Positions 38,709-48,098 of a stretch of DNA of 64,000 nucleotides are shown piece by piece. Position 1 is the first letter of the stretch. Each line of letters opens with the position of its first letter. The stretch is taken from the NCBI RefSeq assembly GCF_003121405.1, contig NZ_QBUY01000004.1, positions 62,001 to 126,000 of the forward strand, given 5' to 3'. The stretch is from Paraburkholderia sp. C35. Its GTDB lineage: Bacteria > Pseudomonadota > Gammaproteobacteria > Burkholderiales > Burkholderiaceae. A model generated the notes under the pieces. It had not been told where the DNA came from, did no database searches, and saw only the letters and a program-made list of their open reading frames with translations. A program made the translations under genes and the position numbers.

Positions 38709-39287
38709 ATGGCGCTCAAATCGACAATTTTTAAGGCTGAACTTCAGATCGCGGACATGGACCGGCATTACTATGCGGACCATTCGCTGACGATTGCACT
38801 GCATCCGTCCGAAACCAACGAGCGGATGATGGTTCGCGTGGCGGCGTTCGCGCTATTTGCGCAGGAACGCCTCGAATTCTGCAAAGGTCTGTCGGACATC
38901 GACGAACCGGATCTGTGGGCCAAGGATCTGACTGGCGCGATCGACACCTGGATCGAAGTCGGTCAGCCCGATGAACGCCGGATCGCGAAGGCGAGCGGCC
39001 GCGCGAATGAAGTGATCGTGATCGCGTATGGCGGCCGGACGTCCGATATCTGGTGGCAGGGCGTTCGGAACAAGGTCGAACGTCTGCGGAACGTGACGGT
39101 GTGGTCGCTCGGCGAAGAGGTTGCGCCGGCGCTCGCGGCACTGGCCGAACGGACGATGCGTCTGCAATGCACGGTGCAGGACAACGCAGCATGGCTGGGC
39201 AGCGAAACGGCCGACGCCGTTTCCATCGACTGGACGGTTTTGAAGGCTGCGGCGAACGCGCGCCCGGCGGCTCACGGCGGGCGTTGA
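38709..39287 (+). CDS. yaeQ: YaeQ family protein
   Basis: Protein of 192 residues from ATG 38709 (MALKSTIFKAELQIADMDRHYYADH), the typical YaeQ opening. ETNERMMVRVAAFALFA and DLTGAIDTWIEVGQPDERRI also match. The fold is PD-(D/E)XK-like, but the cellular role is not settled; early reports linked it to transcription elongation. An upstream frame extension is rejected because this start matches the family. Confidence 0.92.
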   Translation: MALKSTIFKAELQIADMDRHYYADHSLTIALHPSETNERMMVRVAAFALFAQERLEFCKGLSDIDEPDLWAKDLTGAIDTWIEVGQPDERRIAKASGRANEVIVIAYGGRTSDIWWQGVRNKVERLRNVTVWSLGEEVAPALAALAERTMRLQCTVQDNAAWLGSETADAVSIDWTVLKAAANARPAAHGGR

Positions 39288-39333
39288 TCGGCCTGCGATT
39301 TACGGTCTGTGTACCAAAGAACCGGACGAAACG

Positions 39334-39747
39334 TTAGTGTTGCTCGACCGGCGGGCCTTTTAATTCGACCATATTGCCCTCCGGATCGAACAGATAGAGC
39401 GATGGACCGTAACCATCCGCACCAAAGCGCATGGCCTGCTCACCGAGGCGTACGTCGAGCGACGTGAGCCATGCTGCCATTGCGGGCGCGTCGAACGGCT
39501 CGACCCGCAGGCAAAGGTGATCCATGTTGCGTCCGGCGCCCGGCACACCACTTTCCGGACGATCAATCCGCGCCCCGACCTGCAACAGGTCGATCAGCGA
39601 ACGCCCCGCCCGCAACTGGGTCAAGCCGATATCCCGTTGCTCTCTCTCCACCGCGCAGCCGAGGACATCGCGATAGAAGCGCGTCATCACGTCGAGATTC
39701 GCGGCGCGTATCACGACGTGGTCAATCTCGAGAATGTGGAATTGCAT
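39334..39747 (-). CDS. Glyoxalase/bleomycin-resistance (VOC) superfamily protein
   Basis: Protein of 137 residues: ILEIDHVVIRAANLDVMTRFYRDVLG is the first beta-alpha-beta module with a metal His. MDHLCLRVEPF and YLFDPEGNMVELKG form the second, with the other metal ligands. It is a metal-dependent lyase or dioxygenase-like enzyme of unknown substrate. It converges with yaeQ. No further context helps. Confidence 0.85.
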   Translation of the reverse strand: MQFHILEIDHVVIRAANLDVMTRFYRDVLGCAVEREQRDIGLTQLRAGRSLIDLLQVGARIDRPESGVPGAGRNMDHLCLRVEPFDAPAMAAWLTSLDVRLGEQAMRFGADGYGPSLYLFDPEGNMVELKGPPVEQH

Positions 39748-39857
39748 GGCGCGGCGTCCCCGTTGGTGAGCTTCCGACGAAGAATCCAGTCTAGAGGGAA
39801 ATGCGTGCAGAGATGCGCTATGACGAGCGCCGGGCGGGGAAAACGAGGCGTACAGGC

Positions 39858-39921
39858 GAAAAAAAGCCCGCTCAACTTGGAGCGGGCTGAATCCATATCA
39901 GGAGGAGACATGGAGGAGACA
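39858..39921 (-). ncRNA. Candidate small RNA with two anti-Shine-Dalgarno motifs
   Basis: On the minus strand a good promoter (-35 TTGCGT, 17-base spacer, -10 TATAGT; 39956-39928) precedes a start near 39921. About 62 bases later comes a perfect terminator: AGCCCGCTC / GAGCGGGCT stem (39865-39888) and a run of Ts. The transcript carries two TCTCCTCC elements before the terminator, able to pair with Shine-Dalgarno sequences. No ORF is needed. This is the layout of CUCCUCC-loop regulatory sRNAs known in alphaproteobacteria and reported in Burkholderia-type genomes. Confidence 0.65.
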
Positions 39922-39927
39922 AGAACC

Positions 39928-39956
39928 ACTATACACGCCACCTTGATGCGACGCAA
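39928..39956 (-). promoter_or_regulatory. Promoter of the candidate sRNA
   Basis: TTGCGT (39956-39951) and TATAGT (39933-39928) separated by 17 bases on the minus strand, immediately upstream of the candidate sRNA. Confidence 0.6.
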
Positions 39957-40130
39957 TAACTTTTTAAGGGAAAACCCCAACTTTTTTCAGGGGCAGATTC
40001 TCCCGATATATGGGAAAAAGGTGCGAAAACGACCGTCGACGTGCAGCCTAAATGACACCGCAAGAAGCGGAGCGTAGTGTGTGGGCGTGCTCGCTAAAGT
40101 GGTCAGCATCAAAACCGTCCCCCGGGGCAA

Positions 40131-41252
40131 ATGATGAACTCAGCCTTAACCCAAGCCGCGCCCGCCGCCTTCGCCAGTGAAGACGAGCGCTGGAACGCCG
40201 TCCTGAAACGCGACATGTCCGCCGATGGCGCCTTCTTCTACGGCGTCCGCACGACAGGCGTGTTCTGCCGCCCATCGTGCGCGTCGCGGTTGCCGCGCCG
40301 CGAAAACGTCGACTTCTTCGCGTCCGCCGATGCCGCTCGCACCGCAGGCTATCGGGATTGCAAACGCTGCCAGCCGGGCGGATTGCCGCGCGAGCTCGAA
40401 ATCGTCAATCGCGCGTGCGCCGCGCTCGACGCCGATCCGCAGCAACGCCTCACGCTCGCGCAACTGAGCGAAGCCGTGCACGTCAGCCCGTTTCATCTGC
40501 AGCGGCTGTTCAAGCGCGTAGTCGGTGTGTCGCCGAGGCAATATCAGGCGGCCCAGCGCGGCGCGGCCTTGCGCAACGCGCTGCAAAACGGCGTCGATGT
40601 GACGCGCGCAACCGTCGATGCCGGCTTCGGCTCGCCGTCACGCATGTACGACACGGCGGCCGCGGAACTCGGCATGGCGCCCTCCCAGTACCGGCGCAAA
40701 GGCGCAGGGCTGCGCGTCCATTACGCCAGCGCGCAGACTTCGCTCGGTCTCGTGCTGGTCGCCACGACCGAAAAAGGCATCTGCAAGATCGCCTTCGGTG
40801 ACGAACCGGCCGCGCTCATCGACGATCTGCGCGCGGAATTCGCAAGCGCCGAGCTGATCGACGATCCCGAGCGGCTGGCACCGTTCATTGAACAGATCGA
40901 CGGCTATCTGCGCGGCAAGCGGCAGCGTTTCGACCTGCCGCTCGACATTGCCGCCACGGCGTTCCAGCAGCGCGTGTGGGAAGCGCTGCGCCGCATTCCG
41001 TATGGCGAGACGCGCAGCTACTCGCAGATCGCCGAAGCAGTCGGTTCGCCCCGTGCGGTGCGCGCCGTCGCCAATGCGTGCGCGTCCAACCCGGTCGCAC
41101 TGGCAATACCGTGCCATCGCGTCGTGCATAAGGACGGCGCGTTGGCAGGTTATCGATGGGGCACGGCACGCAAGTCGGTGATACTCGACACCGAGGCACG
41201 CCAGACCGACAATGCCGCCCATCCCATCGCCGACATGGACCACGCCGCTTGA
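40131..41252 (+). CDS. ada: Ada: methylphosphotriester/O6-methylguanine methyltransferase and regulator
   Basis: Protein of 373 residues. The N-terminal zinc domain has C46, C50, C77 and C80 (VFCRPSC ... DCKRC), with C46 the phosphotriester acceptor. An AraC-type helix-turn-helix follows (about 100-190; VSPFHLQRLFKRVVGVSPRQY). The C-terminal O6-alkylguanine transferase has the IPCHRVVH acceptor site. Methylation of the N-domain turns it into an activator of alkylation-repair genes. alkA overlaps its stop codon, so Ada controls its own operon. Confidence 0.96.
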   Translation: MMNSALTQAAPAAFASEDERWNAVLKRDMSADGAFFYGVRTTGVFCRPSCASRLPRRENVDFFASADAARTAGYRDCKRCQPGGLPRELEIVNRACAALDADPQQRLTLAQLSEAVHVSPFHLQRLFKRVVGVSPRQYQAAQRGAALRNALQNGVDVTRATVDAGFGSPSRMYDTAAAELGMAPSQYRRKGAGLRVHYASAQTSLGLVLVATTEKGICKIAFGDEPAALIDDLRAEFASAELIDDPERLAPFIEQIDGYLRGKRQRFDLPLDIAATAFQQRVWEALRRIPYGETRSYSQIAEAVGSPRAVRAVANACASNPVALAIPCHRVVHKDGALAGYRWGTARKSVILDTEARQTDNAAHPIADMDHAA

Positions 41253-42172
41253 CCACCACGCCAGTTGCCACACTCGAACTTCCATTCAAAGCACCTTATG
41301 ACTGGCCGCGCGTCCTGCGCTTCTTTGGCGGACGCGCCACGCCGGGCGTCGAAGCCGTGGAAGACGGCGTCTGGCGTCGCGCGATCGGCTGGAACGGCGA
41401 TAGCGGCACGCTCGCCGTCAGCAGGCATCCACGCAAGCATTGCATCGTTGCCACTATCGACGGCACCGTGAGCCGCCATGCCGACGCGCTCGCCGCGCCC
41501 ATCGCGCGCATGTTCGATCTGCACGCCAATCCGAAGGCCATCGGCGCGAGCCTCGCGACCGACCCATGGCTCGCGCCCCTCGTCGAAGCCGTGCCCGGCT
41601 TGCGGGTGCCGGGCGCGTGGTCCGGGTTCGAACTCGTTGTACGGGCGATCGTCGGACAGCAGGTCAGCGTCAAGGCCGCCACGACGATCATCGGACGGAT
41701 CGTCCAGCGCGCGGGCGAGCGCATCGAAGGTCACCCACACGAGAGCACCGCATGGCGTTTCCCGACGCCCGCTGCCCTCGCCGCCGTCGATCTTGCGCAG
41801 ATCGGCATGCCGGGCAAGCGCATCCAGGCTCTGCAAGGCTTCGCCCGCGCCGTGGCGGACGGCGACGTGCCAATCGACAGCGTCGGCAGCACTTCTTTCG
41901 ATCTGGCGCAGTTGCGCGCTTCGCTGCTTGCGCTACCGGGCATCGGCCCGTGGACGGTCGAATACGTCGCGATGCGTGCCTGGCGCGACGCCGACGCATG
42001 GCCGGCCGCCGATCTCGTGCTGATGCAGGCCATCGCGGCACGCGATCCCGCTCTCGTGCGCCCCAACCAGCAGCGTGCGCGGACCGACGCGTGGCGCCCC
42101 TGGCGCGCGTACGCCGCAATGCATCTGTGGAATGAAGTGGCCGATCGGGCAGGCGGGGCGCGCGGCGGCTAG
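41249..42172 (+). CDS. alkA: DNA-3-methyladenine glycosylase II
   Basis: Protein of 307 residues. The start chosen is the TTG at 41249, overlapping the ada stop; no ATG in this frame lies near the protein's conserved opening (LELPFKAPYDWPRVLRFF). The helix-hairpin-helix LPGIGPWTVEYVAMRAW is followed by PAADLVL, holding the catalytic aspartate. It excises alkylated bases. The overlapping arrangement with ada implies co-induction by alkylation damage. Confidence 0.93.
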   Translation: MTTTPVATLELPFKAPYDWPRVLRFFGGRATPGVEAVEDGVWRRAIGWNGDSGTLAVSRHPRKHCIVATIDGTVSRHADALAAPIARMFDLHANPKAIGASLATDPWLAPLVEAVPGLRVPGAWSGFELVVRAIVGQQVSVKAATTIIGRIVQRAGERIEGHPHESTAWRFPTPAALAAVDLAQIGMPGKRIQALQGFARAVADGDVPIDSVGSTSFDLAQLRASLLALPGIGPWTVEYVAMRAWRDADAWPAADLVLMQAIAARDPALVRPNQQRARTDAWRPWRAYAAMHLWNEVADRAGGARGG

Positions 42173-42470
42173 CGGCCTTCCGCACACAGGATCGAAGGTC
42201 GCCAATCGACTTTGCAGTACCGCGCGGCGTAGAGTGGGGATACGCGCGCGCCCGGCATCGAAAACCCATTGCAAACCCGACGACGATCCGGCGCAAACCC
42301 CGCCGCGAACACGGTCACAAGCCGTTCGGAAGCAGCCTGAAGCAACGCCAAGCAGGGGTTCTGGCGAGATGTTAAAGTGCCCGCTACTGAAAATTCCGCC
42401 GAACGTTGTCGACCGCGCCTGAGCAGCACCCGTGCGGCGCATGGCGGCCGACCCTGTTCGACCCGCATCA
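42173..42470. other. alkA-gshA intergenic region
   Basis: About 300 bases; no gene or clear terminator is seen. The gshA promoter is presumably here. Confidence 0.4.
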
Positions 42471-44084
42471 ATGCCAAACACGACATCCTCCCGCACGACC
42501 GACGCGCTGTTGCATCGCCTGTCCGTGCTGACATCCGGCCCGCAGCGCGACGCGCTGACGGCTGGTTTGCGCGGCATCGAAAAGGAAAGCCTGCGCGTCC
42601 TGGCCGACGGCCATCTCGCGATGACGCCGCATCCGCAAACGCTCGGCTCGGCGCTCACGCATCCATCGTTGACCACGGACTATTCGGAAGCGCTGCTCGA
42701 ACTGATCACGCCTGCCGATCACGATCCCTCTATCACGCTCGAGCGGCTCGACACGCTGCATCGCTTTGTCTATTCGACCATCGGCGACGAGGTGCTGTGG
42801 AACAATTCGATGCCGGGCCTGCTGCCCGAAGACGATGAAATCCCCATCGCGAACTACGGCACGTCGAACATCGGCAAGCTGAAGTACGTGTATCGCGTGG
42901 GCCTCGCGTTGCGCTACGGGCGCACGATGCAATGCATCGCCGGCATCCACTACAACTATTCGTTGAACGAAGAAGTGTGGCGGCTGCTGCACGCGGACCA
43001 GCATTCCACGGCCAATGCCGTCGATTTTCAGTCCGACCGCTATCTCGCGCTGATCCGCAACTTCCGCCGCACGAGCTGGCTGCTGATGTATCTGTTCGGC
43101 GCGTCGCCGGCGCTCGACCGGCGCTTTTTGCGCGGCCGTCCGCATACACTCGAAACGTTCGACGCCGACACGCTGTATCGCCCGTACGCAACCAGCCTGC
43201 GCATGAGCGATCTCGGCTATTCGAACACGACGGCGCAGGCCGCGTTGCATGCCGACTACGACACGCTGCCCGGCTATCTCGATGCACTGGCGAAAGCCGT
43301 CAGCCAGCCGTATCCGCAATACGAAGCCATCGGCACGCAGCGCGACGGCGAATGGGTGCAGATCAACACCAACGTGCTGCAGATCGAAAACGAGTTCTAC
43401 TCGACGATCCGCCCGAAGCGCGTCACGTATCCGGGCGAGCGTCCGCTGCATGCGCTCGCGGCGCGCGGCGTGCAGTACGTCGAGGTGCGCTGCATGGACA
43501 TCGATCCGTTCGAGCCGACCGGCATTTCGCTCGAAACCGCGCGTTTTCTCGACGCCTACCTGCTCGTATGCGCGCTCGATGAAAGCGCGCCGCTGCCGCC
43601 ACCGGCCTATTGCGAAGCGAACCAGAACTTCGGCCGTGTGACGATGGAAGGGCGCAAGCCCGGTCTCGAACTGATCCGCGATGGCAAGTCCATCACGATG
43701 ATCGACTGGGCCAACGAACTGCTCGCGAAAATCGATCACGCCGCCGCCGCGCTCGACGCGATTCGCGGCGACGACAGCCACGCACGTTCGGTCGCGACGC
43801 AGCGCGCGAAGCTCACGGATGCGTCGTTGACGCCGTCGGCTCGCGTGCTGCAGATCATGCGCGACAAACAGCAAAGCTTCCTCGATTTCGGCCTTGCACA
43901 AAGCATCGCGCACGCGGAGCACTTCCGCGCGCGTCCGCTCGATGAAGCCCAATCGAAGGAATTCGCTGCGCTCGCAGTGCAATCGCTTGCCGAGCAGTCG
44001 AAACTGGAGCGCGAAGAAGTGGGTTCGTTCGACGCTTTCGTCGCCGCATATCGCGCTTATACGTTGAATCGCTTTAGCGTGTAG
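42471..44084 (+). CDS. gshA: Glutamate-cysteine ligase
   Basis: Protein of 537 residues from ATG 42471 (an in-frame ATG at 42432 is possible). The segments GLRGIEKESLRV, TDYSEALLELITP, DEVLWNNSMPGLLPEDDEIPIA and IAGIHYNYSL are typical of the gammaproteobacterial-type GshA, which makes gamma-glutamylcysteine for glutathione. The single-gene unit ends in a strong terminator. Confidence 0.95.
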   Translation: MPNTTSSRTTDALLHRLSVLTSGPQRDALTAGLRGIEKESLRVLADGHLAMTPHPQTLGSALTHPSLTTDYSEALLELITPADHDPSITLERLDTLHRFVYSTIGDEVLWNNSMPGLLPEDDEIPIANYGTSNIGKLKYVYRVGLALRYGRTMQCIAGIHYNYSLNEEVWRLLHADQHSTANAVDFQSDRYLALIRNFRRTSWLLMYLFGASPALDRRFLRGRPHTLETFDADTLYRPYATSLRMSDLGYSNTTAQAALHADYDTLPGYLDALAKAVSQPYPQYEAIGTQRDGEWVQINTNVLQIENEFYSTIRPKRVTYPGERPLHALAARGVQYVEVRCMDIDPFEPTGISLETARFLDAYLLVCALDESAPLPPPAYCEANQNFGRVTMEGRKPGLELIRDGKSITMIDWANELLAKIDHAAAALDAIRGDDSHARSVATQRAKLTDASLTPSARVLQIMRDKQQSFLDFGLAQSIAHAEHFRARPLDEAQSKEFAALAVQSLAEQSKLEREEVGSFDAFVAAYRAYTLNRFSV

Positions 44085-44126
44085 TCTCGCGAACATTCAC
44101 GGCGCGTCTCGCGCGCCGATGTCATG

Positions 44127-44153
44127 AAGGGCAGCTTTGCGCTGCCCTTTTTT
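44127..44153 (+). terminator. Terminator after gshA
   Basis: AAGGGCAGC / GCTGCCCTT stem, five-base loop and six Ts. Confidence 0.85.
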
Positions 44154-44327
44154 CATGCTGCATCGCCGGATGGGCGGGGCCGAAAATTGCTGCAGCAGAA
44201 CTTGAGCTGCTCGGATGTCACCCCGACTTCATGCGCCGGGTATGAAACGCGTGGGTACGCTCGAGGTCCAACCCTGAAAAACGCAGCGCTTTGCCGCTCG
44301 AACATGCGCAAGCGAGGAGTCCGGGTC

Positions 44328-44819
44328 ATGAACAAAGGTCTGATAGCCGCGCTTTGCGTCGCGCTCTCCGTCGTCGCCGCGAGCGGATGCTCGACGCAAG
44401 GGCAGGTCAATCCCGATGTGATGCAGATCGCCACCGCGCCGCTGACCTGCACCAGCAAGAGCCAATGCGATGCATGGTGGCAACGCGCGCGCACGTGGGT
44501 TTCTACGCACTCACGCTATGACGTTGCTGCATCGACAGATACGCTAATTCAGACGGCGGGTCCGGATGGCGGCAAGCGCGATCTCTCATTCGAAATCACC
44601 CAAACGCCGAACAACGACGGTACGTCGACGATCGGCTTCGCTGCGCATTGCGACAGTTCATTGGGATGCAAGCCGAACCCGTGGGAAGCAGGCGCAGACT
44701 TCAAGCAATTCGTGCGCGGCAACGGAGCGAATCCGGCAATGCCTTCGTCGTCTACTCAATCGACAGGCGCGAGTGGTCAATCAGTGTCATCGCCAACGGG
44801 TGAACCCACCTCTCAATAA
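44328..44819 (+). CDS. Putative lipoprotein
   Basis: Protein of 163 residues with GAGGAG eight bases before ATG 44328. The signal peptide ends in the lipobox AASGC, so it should be lipid-anchored. The mature domain has paired cysteines (LTCTSKSQCDAWWQRA and AHCDSSLGC) and a Ser/Thr-rich tail. The family is not recognised by name; similar small lipoproteins are widespread in Burkholderia. Confidence 0.75.
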   Translation: MNKGLIAALCVALSVVAASGCSTQGQVNPDVMQIATAPLTCTSKSQCDAWWQRARTWVSTHSRYDVAASTDTLIQTAGPDGGKRDLSFEITQTPNNDGTSTIGFAAHCDSSLGCKPNPWEAGADFKQFVRGNGANPAMPSSSTQSTGASGQSVSSPTGEPTSQ

Positions 44820-44906
44820 GACGAAGCAGGGAACGGCAACATTCGTTCGAGACTTCTCGATTGGGGTGACGGCTGTGCATCGCCGGTGGACACGAACGCG
44901 ACGGTA

Positions 44907-46502
44907 TCAATGTCCCATCGACGCCGCCGCGCCTTTTCTGGGCTTCGTAATCCATACGAGGCACGCCAGCACCACGAAGCCCGCGCACGAAATGCGGAAG
45001 AAATCGTTGGTCGCCATCATGTAGCCCTGTTGCGTGACGATTTCGTTCAGTTGCGCAGTCACCGCCTGTCCCTTGAGTCCCAGCGACGTCAGCAGATCGC
45101 TATAAGAGTTCGTGTTCGCCGAGTAGGCATTCACCGATTCGGATAGCACTGCGTGATGATAGATCGCGTCGTTTTCCCAATAGGTCGTGCTGATTGCCGT
45201 GCCGATTGCGCCCGACAGCGTGCGCAGAAAATTCGACAGGCCGGATGCGCTCGCCAGTCGCTCATCGGAAATGCTGGACAGCGTGATGGTCGTCATCGGC
45301 ACGAAAAAACAGGCAACGCCAATCCCCTGCACGAGACGCGGCAGGATCACGTGATTGAACGGCACGTCGAGCGTGAACGTCGAGTTCCACAACGACACCA
45401 GCGCAAACACGACGAATGCAAAGCTCGCAACGATGCGCAGATTGAGCCGGTGCATGTTGCGCCCGATCATCGGCGAAAGCACGAGCGCAAGCAGTCCGAC
45501 GGGCGCCGTCGCGAGGCCGGCTTTACCCGCCGTGTAGCCCATCACGGTCTGCAGCCACAGCGGAAAGATCACCACCGAACCAAAGAAGGCCATAAAGCCA
45601 AACGAGATGATCAGCGCGCCCATCGCGAAATTGCGGTCCTTGAATAGCGACAGGTCGACGATGGGTTCCTTCTCCGTCGTCTCCCACACGATCATGAACG
45701 CCAGCGACGTTACCGCGATGATCGCGAGCGCGACGATGAAGGTCGAACTGAACCAGTCGCGATCCTTGCCGAGATCCAGCATCATCTGCAGGCACGACAC
45801 GCCGATCACCAGAAGCCCAAGACCGATTCCATCGATACGCTGCTTCGTCGTCTGCGTCTCGCGGCCGCGCAGCAGAAAGTACGCGCACGCCGCCGAAAAC
45901 AGGCCGATAGGCAGATTGATGTAGAAGATCCACGGCCAGGTGTAGTTGTCAGTGATCCAGCCGCCCATCACGGGACCGAAGATCGGCGCGACGATCACCG
46001 TCATCGCCCATAAGCCGAGGGCTAGCCCGCGCTTTTCGAGCGGATAGGAACGCATGAGAATCGTCTGCGAAAGCGGCACCATCGGGCCGGATACCAGGCC
46101 TTGAAGCAGACGGAATCCGATCAGCGACTCGAAGTTATGCGCGAATCCACATGCTGCCGACGCAATCGTGAAAAGCAGCACCGACAGCGTGAACAGGCGC
46201 ACCTCGCCGACCCGCCGCGCGAGCCAGCCTGTCAAAGGCACAGCAATTGCCGATGCCACCGAATACGACGAGATCACCCAGGTGCCCTCGCTGGTCGAGA
46301 CACCGAGACTGCCCGAAATGGTCGGCACGGCGACATTGGCGATCGACGTATCGAGCACTTCCATGAACGTGCCGAGCGCGAGTCCGACCGTCAGCAGCGC
46401 GAGCCTGCCGCCTGTGAATGGCGCAGGAGCGGCGGGGCGCTCAGATGCAGGCTGGTCGGCCGGAGTCGCATCCGAAGCGGGAAGGGAAGCCGAAGCGCTC
46501 AT
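44907..46502 (-). CDS. EmrB/QacA-type MFS multidrug transporter (DHA2, 14 TM)
   Basis: Protein of 531 residues with a Pro/Ala-rich cytosolic N-terminus and about 14 hydrophobic helices. TFMEVLDTSIANVAVPTIS and GPVMGGWITDNYTWPWIFYINLPIG are DHA2 signatures. EmrB normally exports drugs with the EmrA adaptor and an outer-membrane channel, but no emrA is in this window. A MarR-type gene lies 138 bases upstream on the same strand and is the likely repressor. A NodT-type channel gene lies about 1.6 kb away on the other strand. Confidence 0.9.
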   Translation of the reverse strand: MSASASLPASDATPADQPASERPAAPAPFTGGRLALLTVGLALGTFMEVLDTSIANVAVPTISGSLGVSTSEGTWVISSYSVASAIAVPLTGWLARRVGEVRLFTLSVLLFTIASAACGFAHNFESLIGFRLLQGLVSGPMVPLSQTILMRSYPLEKRGLALGLWAMTVIVAPIFGPVMGGWITDNYTWPWIFYINLPIGLFSAACAYFLLRGRETQTTKQRIDGIGLGLLVIGVSCLQMMLDLGKDRDWFSSTFIVALAIIAVTSLAFMIVWETTEKEPIVDLSLFKDRNFAMGALIISFGFMAFFGSVVIFPLWLQTVMGYTAGKAGLATAPVGLLALVLSPMIGRNMHRLNLRIVASFAFVVFALVSLWNSTFTLDVPFNHVILPRLVQGIGVACFFVPMTTITLSSISDERLASASGLSNFLRTLSGAIGTAISTTYWENDAIYHHAVLSESVNAYSANTNSYSDLLTSLGLKGQAVTAQLNEIVTQQGYMMATNDFFRISCAGFVVLACLVWITKPRKGAAASMGH

Positions 46503-46640
46503 AAGTCCGTCTCCTGATCACCTGCAAAAACTTGCCGTGACATGAATATGCTCAACTACGAGATATGCACTTTCATGTCCTGACACTCTCTGCCCAGACA
46601 GATAAATAGTTGGAAAAATGCCGTCCGAAAGACCGGCTTT

Positions 46641-47177
46641 CTAGTAAGCGTCTTCCGATGAAGCCGTGCCGCTCACGTCCTGTTCAGATGCATCCGTAGC
46701 CGCGCATCCACCCGCATTGCTGCCGCCATCGATACCGTTCGCGATAAATCGGCTCAACAGGTCGATCAACGTCGCCAGATCCGCCGATGAAAACCCACGC
46801 AGTTGCTCGTTGAGCACATCTGCGCCGATCTCCGGCAACTGCGACGCGGCATTCTGGCCTTGTGCAGTCAGTTCCAGTTTCACGATGCGCCGATCCTTGT
46901 CACTGCGCGACCGGGCGATCAGTCCTTTCTTTTCAAGCCGATCGAGCATTCGCGTCATCGAACCGCTGTCATAGGACATCGCGCGCGACAGTTCGAACGG
47001 TGTCGTCGCGCGGCCACATGAAAGCAGCAAAATCACACCGATCTGCTGCGTGGTCAGCCCGAGATGCTCGACCGCGCGATCCGTGCGCTCGACCAGCACG
47101 TTGCGCGCTTTCGTCAGGTAATAGCCAAGGCTCGACTCAAGATGAATCGAATCCGGCTGATAAGGACCGTCCGTCAT
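46641..47177 (-). CDS. MarR-family transcriptional regulator
   Basis: Protein of 178 residues. The winged helix-turn-helix is clear: LTTQQIGVILLLSCGRA, FELSRAMSYDSGSMTRMLDRLEKKGLIAR and the wing RSDKDRRIVKLELTAQG. The C-terminal 25 residues are Gly/Ser/Asp-rich and probably disordered. By position it represses the efflux gene downstream, released by a phenolic or drug ligand. Promoter at 47227-47254. Confidence 0.9.
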   Translation of the reverse strand: MTDGPYQPDSIHLESSLGYYLTKARNVLVERTDRAVEHLGLTTQQIGVILLLSCGRATTPFELSRAMSYDSGSMTRMLDRLEKKGLIARSRSDKDRRIVKLELTAQGQNAASQLPEIGADVLNEQLRGFSSADLATLIDLLSRFIANGIDGGSNAGGCAATDASEQDVSGTASSEDAY

Positions 47178-47226
47178 AGATGCTCTTCTGGGAACTGTCG
47201 CAGCGTGACAGGTGCGAATCTCGCGG

Positions 47227-47254
47227 ATTCTATCTGCCTAAGCAGCGAAGTCAA
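47227..47254 (-). promoter_or_regulatory. Promoter of the marR-type gene
   Basis: TTGACT (47254-47249), 16-base spacer, TAGAAT (47232-47227), about 50 bases before the start codon. Confidence 0.65.
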
Positions 47255-47329
47255 TCGCTACTACTGCCTGGATAAGGACCACGCCAAAAAACAACACAAG
47301 ACCATGTTGCGATGCACAGTATCTTGAAA

Positions 47330-47347
47330 ATTGATTGCATGGTCAAT
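47330..47347. promoter_or_regulatory. Candidate MarR operator
   Basis: ATTGA (47330-47334) and TCAAT (47343-47347) flank TTGCATGG. The spacing suits a MarR dimer, but it is 75 bases upstream of the marR promoter, so it may serve the rightward gene instead. Confidence 0.3.
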
Positions 47348-47449
47348 ATTATGTCAGTCAACGAGTTACGCGACCCGCGTCAATCGAGACACATGTTCTG
47401 ACCGCACTTGCGTGCGCCTTCTTTTGCCGGCGCACAGAGGATTCCCGCG

Positions 47450-47812
47450 ATGCTGTACCTGAAAAACACCCTTGGCGGCTGGAGCCGCTCATTAACCGAT
47501 TCTGCGCTGCAAACATTTCAAGGAGCCAACCGCTGGTGGAAAGTGGCTCTGTATGCGGTGATCTTCGTCCTGCCGGGCGGATCGATCGGGGTGCTTCTCT
47601 TCGCGTGGTTCGAACATCGGCGCTCGCGCAGCGCCAGGGCGCGCGCCGTCAAGCCGGTCGCGCTGCTGGCGTCGCCGCTCAAGGCACGCTCCACCGGTAA
47701 CCATCAGGCGATCGCACCGGCCAGTACGGTTTGCCAGACGCGTCCCGATGCGCCGGCATGCCGCGCCGCTGCTGGCAAACAGGCGCGGCAGACCAATGCT
47801 GAGCGCGCCTGA
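47450..47812 (+). CDS. Small membrane protein
   Basis: Protein of 120 residues from ATG 47450 (AGAGG nine bases upstream). Residues about 30-53 (WWKVALYAVIFVLPGGSIGVLLFAWF) are one or two membrane passes, followed by a basic, Ala-rich cytosolic tail with two cysteines (STVCQTRPDAPACRAA). Unknown function. The codon pattern and terminator support a real single gene. Confidence 0.65.
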   Translation: MLYLKNTLGGWSRSLTDSALQTFQGANRWWKVALYAVIFVLPGGSIGVLLFAWFEHRRSRSARARAVKPVALLASPLKARSTGNHQAIAPASTVCQTRPDAPACRAAAGKQARQTNAERA

Positions 47813-47838
47813 GCATCTGAACGCCATCTCCGCAAAAG

Positions 47839-47868
47839 AGCCGCCCAAAGGGCGGCTTTTTTGTTTTT
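47839..47868 (+). terminator. Rho-independent terminator
   Basis: AGCCGCCC / GGGCGGCT, three-base loop, then TTTTTTGTTTTT. Confidence 0.9.
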
Positions 47869-48098
47869 ATCGCGCTCATTCCGACCACGCGTAAATCGCG
47901 CCGTAACAGCGCGTAACCGTCACCTCACCGTCGGTAACACACATTGCGTGCAACCGGCATTACTCTTTCGATTTCATTGCGGCCGACGCGTAAGCTACCA
48001 TTCGAGCCAGCGCGAAATCACGCCAGCCGCCGCGCGAGCGCCCGCTCGGCGAGTTGTCCGGCGCACGGCGCCATCCGAATCGACAGGAATTCATTTGC

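Noticed and set aside
39910..40080. Plus-strand 56-codon ORF beginning MEETRTTIHATLM behind AGGAGGAG
   Set aside because: The apparent ribosome site is the complement of the anti-Shine-Dalgarno repeats of the minus-strand sRNA candidate, and the protein has no coherent character.
42468..44096. Long minus-strand open frame opposite gshA
   Set aside because: Same codon-mirror effect; no family resemblance.
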